Source: Rhyacophila brunnea | Lineage: Eukaryota > Arthropoda > Insecta > Trichoptera > Rhyacophilidae | DNA length: 64,000 bases | Direction: 5' to 3' | Assembly: GCA_022495005.1 (NCBI GenBank) | Contig: JAGYXB010001753.1 | Span: forward strand, 1,116,001 to 1,180,000 | Notes under the pieces: model-generated | The model's database searches: none | The model's input: only the letters and a program-made list of their open reading frames with translations | Told to the model about the DNA's origin: nothing | In this document: positions 10,729 to 22,997 of the stretch, one piece after another | Layout of the letters: every line of letters starts with the position of its first letter | Position numbering within the stretch: position 1 is the first letter of the stretch | Translations under genes and position numbers: made by a program

Positions 10729-11504
10729 CTTGCAACGTATAAGATAAGACTATCTGAAAATAATGATTATGAATCCCTTATAATGATCGCCGAATCAAGG
10801 GGTGGTTGGTGCAGAGAGACAGGTACAAGAGACGGCCCGAGGGCATGCCACACAAGGATGTGGTGCCGCTGATTGATAATATTATTCTGGTATATTTTAC
10901 AAAGAAGACAGTGGTTATCACTCGCAAATAACCTCTACAGCTCTATGTGTAAGTAAACTCCTAGAATTCATCATGTGACAAGTAAAATCATTCAAGAATC
11001 TAAATGTCATAATATGTACTTTCTACGTCTCGTTAGTGCGTAGTATTCTTGATATGGGTCTATTATCTGGAGTCCTACAAGCTTATTTTAAAGTGCGTCG
11101 ATGTCTTTATTTTAAGACATGACTATTTTGCTTTCGATAATTTGTCAAACGATTATTTTTCGACTGCCTTTCTACAAGGCATACTTGCTTTTCACTCTTT
11201 TGAATCTCGTAGGTCACTTCTACTTTTCAGACATTTTTGCCTGCAGGCTGTCTGAGGATGGTTTCCAATCCTGACGTCTTAAAGAATTTGAATTTTTATG
11301 CACCCGTCAATTATTTACGTGATCACCATGACGTCTTCTGGGTTAGAACCGTTTCGTCGTGTCAAGCTAATCAGGCAGCATTAGCGAGGGGAGCGAGACT
11401 AGTTAATGCGCCCCCCCCCCAAATCAGACATTTATGTCCGCAATGTTTTGTTTTTTAATTAAATAACTTTATAATACCTAGGTAATGATAAATTTCTTTA
11501 ATAG
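10729..11504. other. unassigned intergenic stretch
   Basis: No gene is recognised. 11237-11458 is open for 73 codons without a known domain and contains a run of C at about 11410-11419. Confidence 0.4.
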
Positions 11505-11745
11505 TGTTAACTGTCAATAATTCATTGTGGAACTGCATTGTATTATTTGATTAATTATTTGTAATTAAATGAAACACAATTTTATAGTACTTGTATAGTA
11601 GTAGGTAGTAATAATACCTAGTTGATAATGTCCCCTTGAAGAGGACGAAACCGGTGGTACAGAATTAAATTAATAAGTGGAATAAGTACTATAAAATTGT
11701 GTTTCATTTAATTACAAATGATTAACCAAATCATAATGTTATATC
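11505..11745 (+). mobile_element. Penelope-like foldback relic
   Basis: GTTAACTGTCAATAATTCAT is followed by an inverted pair. The left arm (about 11548-11590) contains TTTGTAATTAAATGAAACAC. The right arm (about 11682-11728) contains GTGTTTCATTTAATTACAAA. The middle holds a compact hairpin followed by GAAACC. The relic at 49430-49590 shares the GTTAACTGTCAATtcat lead-in and the AAGTGGAATAAGTA motif, so they are one family. Assignment to Penelope-like elements rests on this layout and on the C-terminal fragment at 57285. Confidence 0.5.
11602..11655 (+). ncRNA. hammerhead-like ribozyme motif (degenerate)
   Basis: A hairpin TAGGTA/TACCTA (11602-11607, 11615-11620) is followed by TTGATAA (11622-11628), a second hairpin GTCC/GGAC (11630-11633, 11643-11646) and then GAAA (11647-11650). 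This is the order of a type I hammerhead: stem I, CUGAUGA, stem II, GAAA. Positions 3 and 8 are U and A instead of C and G, a change that keeps their pairing. One extra U precedes stem II. Stem III is unclear. Penelope-like elements are known to carry such ribozymes. Activity is doubtful. Confidence 0.35.
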
Positions 11746-12339
11746 TTTTTCTAATACGAATCTTCAAAAAAAATATGCATTTCTCTTTCCCTGTAAGCTT
11801 ATTTTATGCTATTTAGGTACTATTTGGGGCTTTTTTATATAGTGAATCTGCTTAGTATGTTTACCAAAAGATGTCAGTAGTGTCATAAAATTTTTAGTAG
11901 GTAGGTAGGAACATGCTCATGTATAAAATTATGTTTATGTATTCTGACAGATCATTTTTTTTATCCACAAGAGAAATAAATCGCAGGATAAATTAATTAG
12001 AGTAATTTACAATAACAGTATAATATTTAAGCTGACTCCGAGTATTCTAAATTATTTATATTCCATGCTACGATACATAGCTAAGACTCAGTTCTATATA
12101 CATATATTTTATTGCTTAATCAAACATATTATTTTGAAATTAGATCTGTAGTTCGTGTGTTAAAATTATAATTTTTGAGCCGTCAAAAATATCTTTATTT
12201 GTTACATAGGTACATTGACAATTAATATGGTATCACAAATTATTATGTGACTGGCAACTTTATTGAATTTTGACAGTACGAAGATACGCAACCTGGCAAT
12301 ATTTATTTACCTCACTGTACTTCGTGAATTATACAAAGC

Positions 12340-12596
12340 AGTGAATCGCATTTTGTTCGCAGTTAAAACTAATAGGAAATTGTTGTGATAATGGTTGATA
12401 GTGTAAAGTGTATTCAATAAATAAAGCGAGTGGTAGCAAATGATGTATTAGTGAAAATAAAAGTGACCATGATGTAGCGCGTTAAGGCTCATCATTTAAT
12501 AAATTTTCGTATCGATCTAATACCCAACAAGAGATTGTTATATTGTTATTATTACCTAGTTTTGGTGTTTTAGTTTTGTTTATTTTCATTACAAAA
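12340..12596 (+). promoter_or_regulatory. probable Atg1 5' leader with tiny upstream ORFs
   Basis: The 250 bases before the Atg1 start contain ATG ATG TAT TAG at 12440-12451 and ATG ATG TAG at 12469-12477, plus an ATG at about 12391 that closes within a few codons. The transcription start is unknown; the leader may also contain an intron. If transcribed as is, these are minimal upstream ORFs. Confidence 0.3.
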
Positions 12597-12686
12597 ATGG
12601 AAATTGTGGGTGATTATGAGTATAACAGTAAGGATTTGATCGGGCATGGAGCGTTCGCAGTCGTCTTCAAAGGCAGGCTCCGAAAA
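12597..12686 (+). CDS. Atg1: Atg1/ULK autophagy kinase, first coding exon
   Basis: Atg1/ULK is the Ser/Thr kinase that starts autophagosome formation. The exon encodes 30 residues, [20 protein letters not shown] then [10 protein letters not shown]. The N-terminus is nearly identical to the conserved Atg1/ULK start, and the glycine-rich ATP loop GHGAFAVV is visible. ATG is preceded by acaaaa, an insect-like start context. The exon ends with AAA (12684-12686) at donor GTACGT, phase 0. In relatives the next residues lead into the VAxK lysine strand, but no segment encoding the rest of the kinase was recognised downstream. Either the first intron is long or the next exon was missed. It lies 3 kb after DENR on the same strand. 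Confidence 0.9.
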
Positions 12687-13666
12687 GTACGTGGTCTATT
12701 TTCTTTACCTTTTTGCCAATATTACAATGCGCTTAATCAGAGGTTAACAATGCGAAACATTATGTATCACTCACTATTTGCGAATTAACTCTGATCAGAG
12801 CATAATATGTTTTGCAATATTGTGTGTAATCTTGTAAACAAAAACAAACAAAAGTGAGTGCAATACTCTTGTCATCCATTTATCATCCTTCGTTTATTTT
12901 GGTCCACTTTGATTTTTGGGTTCAATAATTGATTTCTACTATCAGAAAAATAGGTTTTCATTCGTTTTCTTTGAATATCATGCGAAGTAGATTGTTTAAA
13001 AGATAACCAAGGATAATATTTCACCAATATCGACTGAATGGTCCCAGTGATAAACAGGCGTAGACCAGCTACGAATCTAACCTCATTCATTTTATTTTCA
13101 TCTGCTCTGTTTCATTTGAATGTAAATAGTCATTGATATACTATAATTATAATTATATTAGTTTCATTATCATATCCATTTATGACGTAATATTGTGTAC
13201 AATTTAGTGTTCTCTGTGTTTTTTTTATTACATATTCTTATGTATCGATGTTTATGTACATACATACCTACTTCGTACTCTCGATTCTTTCGTTTATTCA
13301 CAACGATGTCACTATTCATACATTTAAATTTTGACGTTTCCTTTTCATATAATTTTTTATTTGTTGAGAAAGTAGGTACCTACCTACATAATAATATTGT
13401 GATGTGAGATAAGTATAATAATAATATGAGATATATTATTTAGCAGTAAGTAATATATTATTATCTATCATAATATCTGTGCGGACATACTTACAAAGAA
13501 ATAATTATTATGACGAAATTAGGATATTTCTGACGTACCTACAGTTTGACATTTGATATACCTACCCGTATACCTACAGTGGCGTGATCGTTTTCCGTTT
13601 TTTCATAATCTTTCGAATGAATATTATTATTTTAATTAAGTATGCAAATATATACTATTACAATAA
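12687..13666 (+). other. Atg1 intron start, AT-rich
   Basis: This follows the GTACGT donor. It contains TACCTACC-type runs and AT tracts but no recognised exon or element. Confidence 0.4.
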
Positions 13667-14216
13667 ATCGTCACCGTTCAGGCAAAAGTCACCAACCCTC
13701 AAAAAGGCAGTTTTGAGTTTGAGTACCTAAGTCACCCCTTAAAATCTTAACAAGCATATTACTTAAGTCATTATAGGCGGATAGAAATTATTGACACTAT
13801 AAAAAATAAATCATTCGTCATAAAATATAGAAGCAAAAGTTAACTTTGTACCTACGGTGACTTTTACTTATTCGTTTCTATTACATTTGAAAACTTCTAA
13901 TAGGTATTTGTCTAAAACAGGTAACAATAACTAAACGGGAATATTTACTTTAGCTTTTCATAATAAGATCGCTTTGGTCCAGATTATTAACTAGCAAAAG
14001 TCACCAAACCACATTTCAACCACCCTGCCTCCTTCAAAACCTTCCAGAATCCAGATGAATTAATTTGCATCAAACAGTAAAAGCAACCTAATTAATTTAT
14101 TAAGAAGACATGAAAAAATTATGTAATGTTACTTTGCTTAATCTCCAAACTTCCAAATTGCGATATCTCGAAATGATGTTTTTTGGGTTGGTGACTTTTG
14201 CCTGAACGATGGCGAT
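13667..14216. mobile_element. MITE with about 32-bp inverted ends
   Basis: The left end reads ATCGTCACCGTTCAGGCAAA followed by AGTCACCAACCC. The right end is the reverse complement with two mismatches (ATCGCCATCGTTCAGGC on the minus strand). The GCAAAAGTCACCAA motif recurs internally near 13994. No clear target duplication is seen, so the superfamily is unknown. There is no coding content. Confidence 0.8.
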
Positions 14217-14267
14217 ATAGGTATATATTATGAATAATTTAATATATTTCTACACATTGCGTAGATT

Positions 14268-14475
14268 TTCAGGTGGTACGGATAAGGATAAGTCTTCAAC
14301 AATTAAAAATGAGTTGAATAAGCGGCCGGGTTTCCTTGACGCACATGACGCAATCGGTTCATCAGACGATATAAAGAGGGCCTTGAAACAGTTCAAACTT
14401 GTCATAAAAATAATAAATATTACCGAAACCATAACAAAATCCTTGCAAATGACATCACAGGAGCTTATAATATGA
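14268..14475 (+). other. open frame with acceptor-like start, unknown
   Basis: After attttcag at 14270 a frame reads GGTDKDKSSTIKNELNKRPG then FLDAHDAIGSSDDIKRALKQ and ends at TGA 14473-14475. Its composition looks protein-like (Lys/Asp-rich) more than the surrounding frames do. I do not recognise the family. It might be a terminal exon of an unknown gene or a fragment of a mobile element. Confidence 0.2.
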
Positions 14476-14479
14476 CCAT

Positions 14480-15648
14480 TCAAAACAGCTGATACGAACT
14501 TATACACAATAAATGGCTACCTATTTGTTTAATGTTGTTTATTATGTGTCATCAGTCATCTATAATAATTATTATTTTAGTTGAAGGTGTGATTTATGGT
14601 TTTTATTTATTTTTTTATTCTGGGAGGGGGTTCAAAATTGGTCGATGCAACGTTCCTAAACCCGCCACTGATAATAATATTATGCTTTCCAAAACTCAGT
14701 CTCCATTTGGCTCTTCTGACATGTATTTGGAGTTTTTTGTTTTTTTCTTTTGCACACATTAGGTACCTAAGTACCTATAACTTTACTATTATTATCATTT
14801 CATTTTGTTCTAGTGCTGCAACGTGGACATTGTTTTGAATTGAGTAAATAATGCTCAGATAATGAATACCTACTAGGGACATCCAGTGATGACTGGTGAC
14901 GTTGCGAAACAACATGCAATTTAAAAATTTTAAAAATCTCATTGATTGTGTATTAACTAGGAATTCAAAATTCATAGCACACATTCATTTACAGAAAATT
15001 GACCCGCATTTATATATTTTTTTAAAAGGGGAATAATTCGTCAGTGTTACGAATCAACCATTTTGGCGAAATTGAGATTGTAATATTATGTACGAAATGA
15101 AAAAACAATATGTACCTCACTAGCTTTGTTGTGTAAAAATGGCAAATTGCACCTCCACAGGAGAGTACTTAAAAACGATAATCGTAAGGGCGAATATCCA
15201 CCCAGTATTACGGATAAAAAGCGAATATGACATCGGTATTAGGCCTTTTAGAATATTATATTATAAAGCCTATTATAAAGACAGTATTATTTCTAAGCTT
15301 TATTATAAACTAGTTAAGCTTGTTAGACGTTTATAATCCACAGTTAATTAATAAATGTCAAAAGTTAAAAATCTTCCTCCTAAAATGACAATTTCTACGG
15401 TAATATCATAGGTACTTTATTTGACAGATCTGAAATATTGACATCTCGCGTAATGATATTAGCTACGGGTAAGGATTATTTTGCTTGGTGAAAAATATTG
15501 TTTCGCTTTGTGAATTTCCTCCTTTTTCTATGTGACTAGCTGTCAAAACTAAGTTTACTTGTATTTAAAAAATGTGACTCGTTCCTTTAGTTTGGGTTTA
15601 TTTAGTTTACGTGAAAACTATTTTCTAACTAAACGTTTGAATATTTTA
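14480..15648. other. unassigned AT-rich stretch
   Basis: No feature is recognised. 15240-15330 contains several TTATAAA-rich near-repeats (TATTATAAAGCC type). Confidence 0.4.
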
Positions 15649-15651
15649 TTT

Positions 15652-16123
15652 TGCCACGTTTTTCTTAACTCGTATTCTTGTTTGTCCGGTGGTTGTTTAT
15701 CCAGTACAAATCTTGCAATCGATTTTTAACTAACTTCCCGACTAGCTAGACATCTGAAACTTTTAGAATATATCAGAACACGATGCCAATGCATTCTTTT
15801 ACTTAATACTTTTAGCCATTTTTAAGTTTTTTATGAAAGTTATTTCGGAAGAAATCCGTAATCCAATCCACTATTATTGGTTGCTAAGGGAATGGTCCTA
15901 GCAACTAAATTATTAATAGGTATATACGTGCGTTACTATGGAAATCAAAATGACATTTCAGTATTCTATATTGTTTGTTTGTTGCAAAATAGCAAAAAAA
16001 TGATTTGTTGACAATTGCCTTATTTGTCCTAAATTATTAATACATAGAATTGTCAAGTTTATATGATTCAACAGAAAATTTAAAAACGTGGTATATAAAA
16101 AGTTCTTTTTATCTTGTAATTAT
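15652..16123. repeat. interspersed repeat, copy 1 of 2
   Basis: It matches 29602-30098 closely over about 450 bases. Both contain TTGTTTGTCCGGTGGTTGTT and end near AAAAACGTGGTATATAAAAA. CCACGTTTTT at the left and AAAAACGTGG near the right are inverted, so it may be a MITE, although similarity runs about 25 bases past that end. There is no coding content. Confidence 0.75.
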
Positions 16124-16439
16124 TTTGTTAATGTTAACTTTGACCAACACGATGTGCGATTAGGATTCCCATCCTTTTTAAAATTCAACGACACGACAAC
16201 ATTAAACGTATTGTCACATTGCTGAAACTCGATTAGACAACATAAATAAAAAGGATTTTAAGTTAAATCTATTTTTATTCTCTAGATAAGTACCCACCTA
16301 GTCGTAAATATCCTACTATTATGGCAATGTTCTAGCGCCTATCTGTCTCGGTCTGCGATTCAAATCAAATAAAAAATAATAGCAAACTCAATAACGAATC
16401 CGATTTCTAGTTATATAATTCTGATTCTCCGCGCCATGT

Positions 16440-17755
16440 GGGATGGCCGATGACAACACATAATAATGTCCTATAGACCTATCCTCTTCTTATTGTGCCA
16501 CCCCTAGCGGAGGTCGGCCACCATCAAGGCGGTCTTATCTTTGTCGTCTGCTACCCAGAACAGTTCAGTGGAGCTGCACTCGCGTACCAATCACGGAGGT
16601 TCTTATGCCACGAAATGCGGCGCCGTCGTTTGCTACGCTTCCCATTGATATTTCCTTGAATGACAAGTTGAAGAATGCTGTATTGTTGTCCTCTCATAAT
16701 GTGGCCGAGGTACTGTAGTTTCCTGGTTTTGATACTACGTAGAACTTCTCGGTCCTTCCCCATTCGATTGAGAACTTCAACATTTGTCACCCGGTCAGTC
16801 CAAGGAATTTTAAGGATGCGTCTATACAGCCACACCTCGAAAGCTTTAAGTCTCCGTGACATCTCTTGGTTTAGTGTCCATACTCTCCCATACCATAGAA
16901 AAGAATTGAGAGAACATAACAACGTACCTACCATACGCAGTCTCAGACCTAGATTAAGGTCTCGATTGCTAAGGAGGCGTCTTATTTTGAGAAAGGCGCT
17001 CCTTGCGATATCAATTCTAGTTTTTATTTCCTGAGACTGGTACCATTTCTCATTGACCCATGTACCTAAATATTTATAATGGGTCACACGTTCGATTGGT
17101 TCGCTGTTAATCACAACATTTGTGTTGGTGTCTGATGTCTCTATTTTTGATACTAGTAATAGTTTTGTTTTTTTGAGGTTCATTTAAACCATAAGAATTA
17201 CTGACCTCATTAACCTTTTCTACCAGTTGATGTAAACTCTTTAAACTATCAGTAATCAGCACAGTATCATCGGCATATCGTATATTGTTAACATGTTTCC
17301 CATTAACCAAAATACCCACCGATTCACTTTATAAGGCTTCCTTGAAAATAGCTTCTGAGTACATGTTAAATAGCAGAGGTGACAATATACACCCCTGTCT
17401 TACACCGCGAAGAATTTTTACCTCTCCACTGATTTCGTTTTCGATCTTAATATTTGCTGTTTGATTCCAATATAAGTTAGCTATCAGTTGAATGTCTCTT
17501 GCATCGATGCCTTTCTCCTGTAAGAGTTCGAGAAGTTTAGGATGCCTAACAGTATCGAATGCTTTCTCGTAATCGACGAAACACATATAAACATCAACAT
17601 TAACATCTAAGCATCTTTGCACTAGAACATTCAAGCTGAAAAGTGCTTCGCGAGTGCTCAAACCACTTCAGCCAAATTGTGTGTCATCCATGTCTTCTTC
17701 GCATTTTCGAAAAATCCTATGATGGATGATTTTTAATAAAACTTTTACCTAAAAC
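16440..17755 (-). pseudogene. LINE reverse transcriptase, 5'-truncated and frameshifted
   Basis: Minus strand blocks in order are: DMDDTQF and STREALFSLNVLVQRCLDVN (about 17690-17600); FVDYEKAFDTVRHPKLLELL (RT motif A region); GVRQGCILSPLLFNMYSEAI (motif B); IRYADDTVLI with the YADD catalytic box (about 17285); LNLKKTKLLLVSK-type motif D; HYKYLGTWVNEK (motif E); and a C-terminal stretch RRILKIPWTDRVTNVEVLNR with KLQYLGHIMRG. The frame changes near 17330 and 17190, and the endonuclease is missing. The break at about 17755 is typical of 5' truncation on insertion. It belongs to the same broad LINE group as common insect endonuclease-RT elements. Confidence 0.9.
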
Positions 17756-18184
17756 TATAGACCTACATAATAATAAAAACACGTTTTTGCAAATATACAG
17801 ATAATAAAAATAATAATAGATAGGTACATCCCAATCAATCATAATTCATAACATTCATTGTCATATCGCATAACTGCGAGGTGCCTACTTATTTACGTCT
17901 ACCTATATATTTTTTTAATGTTTGTACATACATATTCAAGATAATAATTAATATCGAAACACATGTATATCATTGATAATGTTCATTCAATATCTTCACA
18001 GGTAATTGATTAATACTATCAATCGATGATCGATATCATTTTTTAGCGCCATATTATATCAAAGGTTGTCAGTGACGCGCCGCGACGGTATGCGAGTCGT
18101 GCGTTGCATACGGGCGGCGAATGAAGGAACGAATTACTTACTTACTTTGGGTATTGCTTGTTTTATGGGACACCTGGGCGAAGG
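17756..18184. other. unassigned stretch
   Basis: AT-rich to about 18060, then a short GC-rich part (18065-18130). No gene is recognised. Confidence 0.4.
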
Positions 18185-18192
18185 CCATTATC

Positions 18193-18474
18193 CAGTGGCG
18201 AAGGGTGAAGGTAGGCTGGTAAGATTCGACATAAATAGTGAGCATTAAACTTTGTCAGTCATATTTATTTGTTTACATTGAACTAAGAATGTATTTGCAG
18301 ATGGTCCTGGTTAGTTTTTATAATTCAATTAAACCCTGCCTCAACCAAACCATAATACTTGATATGGACGATCAGACACAAATGGTGCACACTTTTTCAG
18401 TCACACTCATTTGTTTGTGGAAATGTTATGTCGGATCTTAACAGCCTACCTCCACCCTTCACCCTTCACCATTG
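18193..18474. mobile_element. hAT-type MITE, CAGTGGCGAAGG family
   Basis: It starts CAGTGGCGAAGGGTGAAGGT and ends CACCCTTCACCATTG. The flanks CCATTATC (18185-18192) and CCATCATC (18475-18482) are an 8-base duplication with one change. It belongs to the family seen at 28712-29271, 44273-45420 and 53834-54308. Confidence 0.85.
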
Positions 18475-18851
18475 CCATCATCCCCTTCCTTTCTTATTAA
18501 GTATCTGTAGTGTATATTATGAATTTAACTGTGTTTTGTACCAAGGTGTGGTTATAGGGTGTGTTGAAGTTCTTGAGGAGAACCGGTAGATTGGACTCTG
18601 CCTCGAGCGGGCCTCTTATGGCAGCACTACGATCGGAATTATTAATTTTTCGCCGTGGCCTGACTGTACACGCCAAGGCCTACTATTTCCATGCCGTGGA
18701 ACCGAATTACGAATTGCGATAGTTATTGATTATCTTAGATTGCAATGCGGTAACCTTCGACGGCAGATTTCGTTCAAATCATTAGGTACTATTTATTTCA
18801 ATATACAACAGTCTTAATTTTCTGCAGACTGTTTACCATCTTGCATTAGAA

Positions 18852-19195
18852 CAATGATACTCAACCTTTTTTTCTTCGGGCCAAATACATATATTTGTAA
18901 AGTAACGCGGGCCGCATCACTACTGGTGTGACGAAAAAAATCCCTTTTTACAAAACATTTTTGAGATTTAAAAAATTATGCGTGTTTTTTTAATTAATCG
19001 TGTGCAATAGTAACACTCTTATGCCAGATCTGATGTGGACCATAATGACAATCCTCTTCGGGTGTCACTATCTGTGCGTCAAAGTCGAAACGAATCTCAA
19101 GATATACGAAATTCCTGATAATAAATGTGTTTTGGGCGCACATAGAAGCTTAAAGGGCCGCATGTGGCCCGCGGGCCGCAGGTTGAGTATCGCTG
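18852..19195. mobile_element. hAT-type non-autonomous element
   Basis: The ends CAATGATACTCAACC and GGTTGAGTATCGCTG are inverted with one mismatch. Both sides carry the exact 8-base duplication CATTAGAA (18844-18851, 19196-19203). The inner sequence has the GGGCCGC-rich subterminal blocks common in such elements. Confidence 0.93.
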
Positions 19196-19847
19196 CATTA
19201 GAAGTATGAGCAATAAGTAGCCCTAAAATCGGAGTTTATAGTTTCGTGTCATTTTCTGACTATCATCTTCGGTACAAGCCCGTGTCTTTGGCCGATGGCT
19301 TCCGAGATTCGGTTTTCTAAAGCTCAAATGCGTGCTATCATCTACAACATGTTTATTTTTCTATATTGGTTCAAAATTTGTAGATAATTGTTCAAATTGA
19401 TATCTTTCCTTACTCGTGACTCAGTAATGAGTACCTACGACTGTTTGTATTTATTTATCTACTAAATAAAATAGGCTTGTTGCAGAGATAACAAACGGAT
19501 ACGATCACATTAGCATTTGTTTATGGAGCGATGCATTTCCTCCACACAATTTCAACAGTCGTGCACAAGTATATACCTGACGTATGCCATTTTCTATTTA
19601 CCAATAGATAACAGTAACGCGAAATGTAAATGCACTTTATAATATGTTCCAATGTGTGTAAAACAGTGTCGGTAGAGATTGTTTCTTTTGCCCAACATCC
19701 TGGGTCGGAATTAGGTCTCCTCCGTGACCTCTTGTCCCTCATCACTCATCAGTTCTTATGACTTCTGGATGTGGCTTCAATGATCCACGAAGCCAAGTGT
19801 GGGGAAGAATTTTTAGTTGGAATACTTAATTATTTTTCATTTAACAT

Positions 19848-20130
19848 GCAATTCGTTTGGTTAGGCAGGGTTTAATTGAATTTTAAAAACTTACCAAAGC
19901 CATCTGCAATTTGTATTCTTAGTTCAATGAAAACAAATAAGTATTTGTGAAAAGTGTGCACTATTTTTGTTGAATCCCCACAGCCTACCTCCATTATTAA
20001 TGTTTGGTTAGGTAGGGTTTATTTGAATTTTAAAAACTAACACAATCTGCAATCTGGTATTCATAGTTCAATGAATGACTGACAAATTTATCTTGGATCT
20101 CCACAGACTACCTCCACTCTTCTCCGCTGG
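19848..20130. repeat. two head-to-tail remnants of the CAGTGGCGAAGG family
   Basis: Two similar segments (about 19848-19995 and 20003-20130) each contain TTTGGTTAGG, TTTTAAAAACT, GTTCAATGAA and end CCACAG..TACCTCC. These are the 3' halves of the family complete at 28712-29271. The terminal CGCCACTG is degraded. Confidence 0.6.
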
Positions 20131-22242
20131 TATATTATACACTCGTTCAACATTGGTATCGATAAAAAGGTTTCACCACCATTTAAGTTTATTCTAACAT
20201 ATATTTTCTAATTATTACCTAACTAATATCTATAAGTAAATCAATTATATTTTTAATAACGTGTTTTAATAAGCATATATCTATCTGGCAGGTAGGAACT
20301 AAGCATGTCAATGTCACAAGTTGTTATAAGACGTGTGAATACACTGACATGCTATTGCCTACGTGAATATCATACATAATAAATGGCTTCGTTGAAATAA
20401 TGTATCCAAGAAAATGATTGCCAACTATATAATTGCCAATAATTATTAAAGTGTTAGGTAGATTATATATAAACACACTTAGATATATAAATACTGTGTG
20501 CACTCCTTTTCGATAAATCGCGCTTGAAGTTAATCTGGGTTAAGCATAATGGTCAATGAAGATTTTTTGACTCGCCTGGCTCTCCAGTTTTTGAGATGGC
20601 ATGGAGATGATGACGTGATGAGGCCTAATGAAAATTTCCCCGCCATTGACTGGGTAAATTAAAATAGACACAGACATGACACAATATTATAAGCCCTTCG
20701 CATGGAGACGTGGGTAAGATTAAATACATACTTATATAAGTACCTACATAACGACTCAATAATATGTTTATAGTCGATGGGATATGTAAAAAAACATTCA
20801 ATATTACGGATATGTACAATAAAATGATCTGTCATTTAATTAGTAAAATATTATCTAAGTATTATTAAAAACTTCTTAAAATAATTAGATAGATACAGCG
20901 AGTTATCTGGCCTGCATCCAGCAGTGGATGATAGTCGGCCGACATTCATATTATACCTACCGTCCCGCGCAGCAAACAAATTAAGAATGCAATATTGTTT
21001 GTTTTTGCCGCTACATAAATAAATTCACATTCATACAATTCTTTTGAAACTTGGCGCAATTCACACCTGAAAATATTGCTATAAAATTAAATGTAATTTG
21101 GACAGTACACATCGTAAAAATGTTTTATTCGAAACAATACTCCACGAGACCACCCGTCGCTACTTCCGATAGAAGAGTAAAATATTGCACTGTAACATGT
21201 GCACTGTATAGCAGTGGCGGAGACTCAATACTAGCGATTTTTTTTTATTGATTTTATTTCTTAAAAAAAATATTTTTTAATTGCCTATTGACATATTTAA
21301 ATAATATTCTACAAAAATGATTTTGATTGAAAAAAATTTGGCAACATCTGCCTGTAGGTATTTATCTTATAAATTGACTGTCGGCTTTCTTAACTAGACA
21401 AGACTAAGGCAAGGAAGGGGGCCGGATCAACACAATCTAGCATGTGCTACCGACTTCAACATTTACCCCGCCTACTACTTGTGGATTCTCGTCACTTCAA
21501 CCGCGGAATAACGCACCTATCCGGATACATTCTTCATACCCAGGCACTCCACAATTTGAGCGATAATTATAACTGAGGGTGTTCACCTATTTGTTATTGC
21601 GAGCTGTCGCATCCACAAGTGCATGTGAAATGCGCATGGCCAAACAGTCATAATTATTAGGATTGTCAGTGTCCATTTTTGTCATTCGCGCCATCTTAAG
21701 TAAAGCAAACATCGGATATGCCAGATAGTTACATCGATTTATGAGTGCTACAGGCATTACGTGTCGTAGAATGCTGATTGCTGAGAGGAGTGGTACCAAC
21801 CCGTTGATAGTCAAATCATCCGGGTTACGAGGTCCTGACAAAGAAGAATAAAAACTAATATGCCATTTACCTAAATAATTTGTATTTTTTCCGTTTCTGG
21901 GGGGGGGGGGAGTGTCCGGACCCGTAAACCCCCTCTCGTGTGCCGTCTGGTTTGCACTAATCACATCTGAGCTCGGATTAACTTTATATTTACTTTGCAC
22001 TTTGCAGAGTTACAGTGTGTAAGATAATATAGAATTTTTTTCTATTCACAACCTGTTTCGATTGGGACGGATGCAAAGCTAACATTTATCTATAAAAACT
22101 TTTTGTACCTACTGATTATGTAGTTATTGTTATTAGCATAGTGGTTTAGTTGATCTGACTCACATCCACCGGTCAAGTGGTCTAACTGGGTCTAACTATT
22201 AACGAATAATCGTAATAGAGATGAGGTCACTGTCGCAGACAG
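20131..22242. other. unassigned stretch with a LINE tail scrap
   Basis: About 20900-20950 reads CATCCAGCAGTGGATGATAG, the QQWxx end of a LINE ORF. 20550-20661 is a 37-codon frame (MVNEDFLTRLALQFLRWHGD start) ending near a possible donor, with no known family. A run of G occurs at 21900-21910. No gene is supported. Confidence 0.35.
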
Positions 22243-22245
22243 TAA

Positions 22246-22586
22246 GGCCCGTTTCAGACGGGACACCGGTCTCCCGCTCGTATATAATAAGAAGGCCTTT
22301 GTATTAGAATAAACGGGCCTTTGTATTATGTTTATGAACTTCCCAGAGATAATGAGTCATCGCGTGTCCGGTACACTTTTCCGTCGGCCGCTACATTCTC
22401 AAGCCGCCGATACACTTGTTTTTATGACCGCAGCCAGTTTTATGTTCTAATTTATAACGCGAAACTATGCATTGACTCATTATCTCTGGGCGTTCATAAA
22501 CATAATACAAAGGCCCGTTTATACGAATACAAAGGCTACCTATATTATATACGAGCGCGACACCGGTGTCCCATCTGAAACGGGCC
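22246..22586. mobile_element. Harbinger-like foldback MITE
   Basis: The ends GGCCCGTTTCAGACGGGACA and TGTCCCATCTGAAACGGGCC are inverted, with TAA on both sides (22243-22245, 22587-22589), the 3-base duplication of PIF/Harbinger. Much of the interior is also inverted: AACTTCCCAGAGATAATGAG against CTCATTATCTCTGGGCGTTC. The whole 341 bases therefore fold back. Confidence 0.85.
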
Positions 22587-22589
22587 TAA

Positions 22590-22997
22590 AACTAGTGGTT
22601 CAAATTCGGCGACCGAGACCGGTGTTCTGTAGTTTGAACAATGTGGACCTTTATAAATTGGTGCACCTTAATCGAAACAGCATCCGTGGCAGACTATAAA
22701 TTGAACCTATTATAATTCGCCATATCACAGTTCACCGAGATCAAAAAGTGACGCGTTGTTCGTAGAACATTTCACTAGCACATATTTTTGTTACGATGCT
22801 ATTGTATTTCTAATTTACTTACCTACCTACTAACAAACTGTCCTTTGGTTTGAACGAATACAGAGGGAATCGCAGGAGAAAGCGGTGGAGTGTTTTTGGT
22901 GGGTGAGGGGCTTGCTTCAGGATAAACACTAATAATGCACACGAAGTAGGTATACTATATCTTTGATTACATAGCGCGTGTGCGGGCGAGTATTTAG
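22590..22997. other. unassigned stretch
   Basis: No feature is recognised beyond short TACCTACC tracts. Confidence 0.3.
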
